A stretch of DNA of 64,000 nucleotides from Clostridium kluyveri (GTDB lineage: Bacteria; Bacillota; Clostridia; Clostridiales; Clostridiaceae): positions 186,001 to 250,000 of the forward strand of contig NZ_CP018335.1 in the NCBI RefSeq assembly GCF_001902295.1, in the 5' to 3' direction. The notes beneath the pieces were generated by a model, which was given only the letters and a program-made list of their open reading frames with translations, had not been told where the DNA came from and searched no databases. Made by a program: the position numbers and the translations under genes. This document shows, one piece after another, positions 62,180-64,000 of the stretch (its first letter is position 1; every line of letters begins with the position of its first letter).

Positions 62180-62255
<76 letters not shown>

Positions 62256-62266
62256 AAATTATATAA

Positions 62267-62343
62267 GGCGGAATAGCTCAGTTGGCTAGAGCATTCGGTT
62301 CATACCCGAAGTGTCGTAGGTTCAATTCCTATTTCCGCTACCA
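62267..62343 (+). tRNA. elongator tRNA-Met (CAU), copy 1
   Basis: A 77-nt tRNA with anticodon CAT in TTCGG-TTCATAC-CCGAA. It lacks the initiator acceptor mismatch (G1-U72). CCA is encoded. A tRNA-Ile(CAU) needing lysidine is possible in principle, but the body matches elongator Met. Confidence 0.9.
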
Positions 62344-62353
62344 TTTTAAATTT

Positions 62354-62442
62354 GCTGGAGTGGCGGAACAGGCAGACGCACAGGACTTAAAATCCTGCGG
62401 GCTTTAAAACCCGTACCGGTTCGATTCCGGTCTTCAGCACCA
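62354..62442 (+). tRNA. tRNA-Leu (UAA), copy 2
   Basis: Identical in sequence to copy 1 (62083-62171) by eye, with CCA encoded. Confidence 0.96.
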
Positions 62443-62450
62443 AAATATAG

Positions 62451-62526
<76 letters not shown>

Positions 62527-62538
62527 AATTGTATATAA

Positions 62539-62615
62539 GGCGGAATAGCTCAGTTGGCTAGAGCATTCGGTTCATACCCGAAGTGTCGTAGGTTCGATTC
62601 CTATTTCCGCTACCA
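62539..62615 (+). tRNA. elongator tRNA-Met (CAU), copy 2
   Basis: Same as copy 1 except one base in the T loop (TTCGATT here, TTCAATT in copy 1). CCA is encoded. Confidence 0.9.
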
Positions 62616-62617
62616 GT

Positions 62618-62645
62618 AGCTTGCAAATTTTTGCAAGCTTTTTTA
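62618..62645 (+). terminator. terminator after the tRNA cluster
   Basis: AGCTTGCAA (62618-62626) pairs with TTGCAAGCT (62631-62639) around ATTT, followed by a run of Ts. Confidence 0.88.
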
Positions 62646-62803
62646 TGATTATATAGTATTTGGGTCATATATTTAAAATATTTTGAGTTTTATGGGTCTT
62701 ATATGTAAAATATAAATATAGCTTTTATATATATTTACATCAAAGTGAAAATTGATAAGAAACTTGGACATTATTGTCCTAAAAAAAATATACTATTATT
62801 TCA

Positions 62804-62840
62804 TGTTATGACATTTATTTCCATTCATTACTGCTATAAT
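62804..62840 (+). promoter_or_regulatory. possible Spo0A-type promoter of spoIIE with long spacer
   Basis: TATAAT (62835-62840) lies 21 nt after ATGACA, a weak -35. A 21-nt spacer is the hallmark of the Spo0A-activated sigma-A promoter of Bacillus spoIIE. No exact Spo0A box (TGTCGAA) is seen, only two-mismatch versions. An inverted repeat GGACA-ttat-TGTCC lies upstream at 62766-62779. Confidence 0.4.
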
Positions 62841-62876
62841 TAATAACAGTAATTTTATAAGGTGGGTGGTATAATA

Positions 62877-64000
62877 ATGCAATATGGAGTAGAGGTTGTT
62901 ACTTATCAAAGAACAGAAAAGTTAAAGGGTGAAGAAAAAAAGCGTAAATTTGAACAATTAAGAAATATAGTAAAACTAATATTTTATTTTTTGTGTGGAT
63001 TTTTAGTATCTAGGGTCATGATGGTAAATCTTATGGCTCCTTTTGGCATAGCTTTTTTTATATCTATGGCTTTATGTGAAAAAAGAAAACCTGCATTAGT
63101 AACAGGAATTGGTACATTGCTTGGATATATTTCAATATATGGAAATATAAAATATCTTCCCTCTTATTGTATAGTAACTGTTACATTAGTAACTTTAAAT
63201 TATATATTAAAAAATAGTATTAAAGTTAAAAAGTTAATTTTATTTTTTGCTGTTACTTTCTTAGAGCTTTTTGCTTATAAATTTTTTGCAATTAATCTTT
63301 CACCTGGGGTAGCTATTTTAAATTCTATGTTTGAAATTATGTGTATATTCCCATTATATTTTATTATTAATTATTCTATAATATGTTTTAATCAATTAAA
63401 GACTAGGCATCTTTATAGTAGTGAAGAAATAATTAGCATGTCCATAACTACTTCATTAATTATAGCGGGTACTTGGGGAACGACTATTCAAGGTGTATCT
63501 ATTAGGAATGTAGTGGCATTGACTTTTATACTTATACTGGGTTATGTAAAAGGAAGTGCTTCGGGTGCTGCAGGTGGTGTAGCTATGGGTACAATAATAG
63601 GAGTGACATCTAATGATATGATGACCTATGTTTCAGTCTATGGGTTATGCGGACTTATATCAGGCTTATTTAGAGAAACAGGTAAATGGATGAGTGGCGC
63701 AGGTTATATCATAGGATTTGCTGTATTAAAGATGTATTCTAATATAGGTTCTCAGTTTAAAATAATAGAAGTACTTATAAGCTGTATTATATATTTTGGA
63801 ATACCACAGAGTATATATAGAAAAGTAGAATTAGAATTGGATTGGCAAAAGAAACAAGAACATTTAAAGGAGAATTATGCGGATAAAATCAAATCTATTT
63901 TTATGCATAGGCTTGATAGTTTTTCTCATGTACTTAATGATATATCTTCTGTTCTTTCAAGGTTGGCTAGTAATAATAAGCTTACTATGAAAACTAAGAG
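62877..64000 (+). CDS. spoIIE: stage II sporulation protein E, 3' end missing
   Basis: The frame runs open from ATG 62877 to the window end (374 codons), beginning MQYGVEVVTYQRTEK. A long, multi-helix membrane region (about ten helices, residues 35-320) is followed by a cytoplasmic part starting QKKQEHLKENYADKIKSIF. This is the layout of SpoIIE, the PP2C-like phosphatase that activates sigma-F in the forespore. The phosphatase domain lies beyond the window. SD AAGGTGGG precedes ATG. Placement after yabR and tRNAs matches Bacillus. Confidence 0.9.
   Translation, partial: MQYGVEVVTYQRTEKLKGEEKKRKFEQLRNIVKLIFYFLCGFLVSRVMMVNLMAPFGIAFFISMALCEKRKPALVTGIGTLLGYISIYGNIKYLPSYCIVTVTLVTLNYILKNSIKVKKLILFFAVTFLELFAYKFFAINLSPGVAILNSMFEIMCIFPLYFIINYSIICFNQLKTRHLYSSEEIISMSITTSLIIAGTWGTTIQGVSIRNVVALTFILILGYVKGSASGAAGGVAMGTIIGVTSNDMMTYVSVYGLCGLISGLFRETGKWMSGAGYIIGFAVLKMYSNIGSQFKIIEVLISCIIYFGIPQSIYRKVELELDWQKKQEHLKENYADKIKSIFMHRLDSFSHVLNDISSVLSRLASNNKLTMKTK

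Noticed and set aside
62267..62343. tRNA-Ile (CAU)
   Set aside because: The body matches clostridial elongator tRNA-Met; nothing specific supports Ile.

Overview
This window is very A/T-rich (about 70% A+T by eye). It reads as chromosome from a spore-forming, anaerobic Firmicute, most likely Clostridium sensu stricto. The evidence is sporulation genes (spoVG, spoVT, a spoVB-like flippase, yabP, yabQ, spoIIE), a T-box leader, Gram-positive fatty acid synthesis with FabK, an [FeFe]-hydrogenase, an H-NOX chemoreceptor and strong Shine-Dalgarno (SD) sites. The species cannot be fixed from the sequence alone. I see no phage, insertion sequence or CRISPR array.

Layout. (1) 1-9130, plus strand: a complete type II fatty acid synthesis and acetyl-CoA carboxylase operon, cut at its 5' end: fabH-acpP-fabK-fabD-fabG-fabF-accB-fabZ-accC-accD-accA. 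(2) 9218-25111, minus strand: ferritin, a subtilase, a small transporter, dUTPase, a T-box-controlled asnS with a TM1266-type regulator, ogt, a DUF4434 surface protein, sbcDC, a SEC-C protein, and murA-walJ-gerM-yyzF. (3) 25112-36562, mixed strands: a repeat-containing gap, a 54-residue DUF1540 gene, a 2H-phosphoesterase-like gene, a long glutamine synthetase, murI, an XRE regulator, an H-NOX chemoreceptor, radical SAM genes, a YkvI permease and a lipoprotein. (4) 36601-45952: a comB-like phosphatase, a HAD phosphatase, a hydrogenase with a TSCCCPMW motif, murC, then purR-spoVG-glmU-prs. (5) 46437-64000, plus strand: a two-component system with HtrA, then the Bacillus-like order pth-mfd-prsA-spoVT-spoVB-like-mazG-hup-rqcP-yabP-yabQ-divIC-yabR, a twice-repeated tRNA trio (Leu, initiator Met, elongator Met) and the start of spoIIE.

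Two patterns are not explained by ordinary annotation. First, at four genes (ferritin, SEC-C protein, DUF1540 protein, a 372-residue lipoprotein ORF) a near-perfect SD lies 30-60 nt upstream of the start codon. A hairpin fills the gap, so that folding would leave an SD-to-start distance of about 5-12 nt. I propose these are folded-spacer ribosome binding sites. Second, a degenerate intergenic repeat family (core close to GTGATTCTTAG followed by TTCAGGTGRAGTTTG) occurs at four places, sometimes as inverted arms.

Other points of interest are an H-NOX domain keeping all the distal-pocket residues tied to oxygen binding, a hydrogenase carrying the triple-cysteine motif linked to oxygen protection, an XRE regulator with a dead S24-like domain beside a 24-bp palindrome, and a tandem 11-bp repeat ahead of the two-component system.
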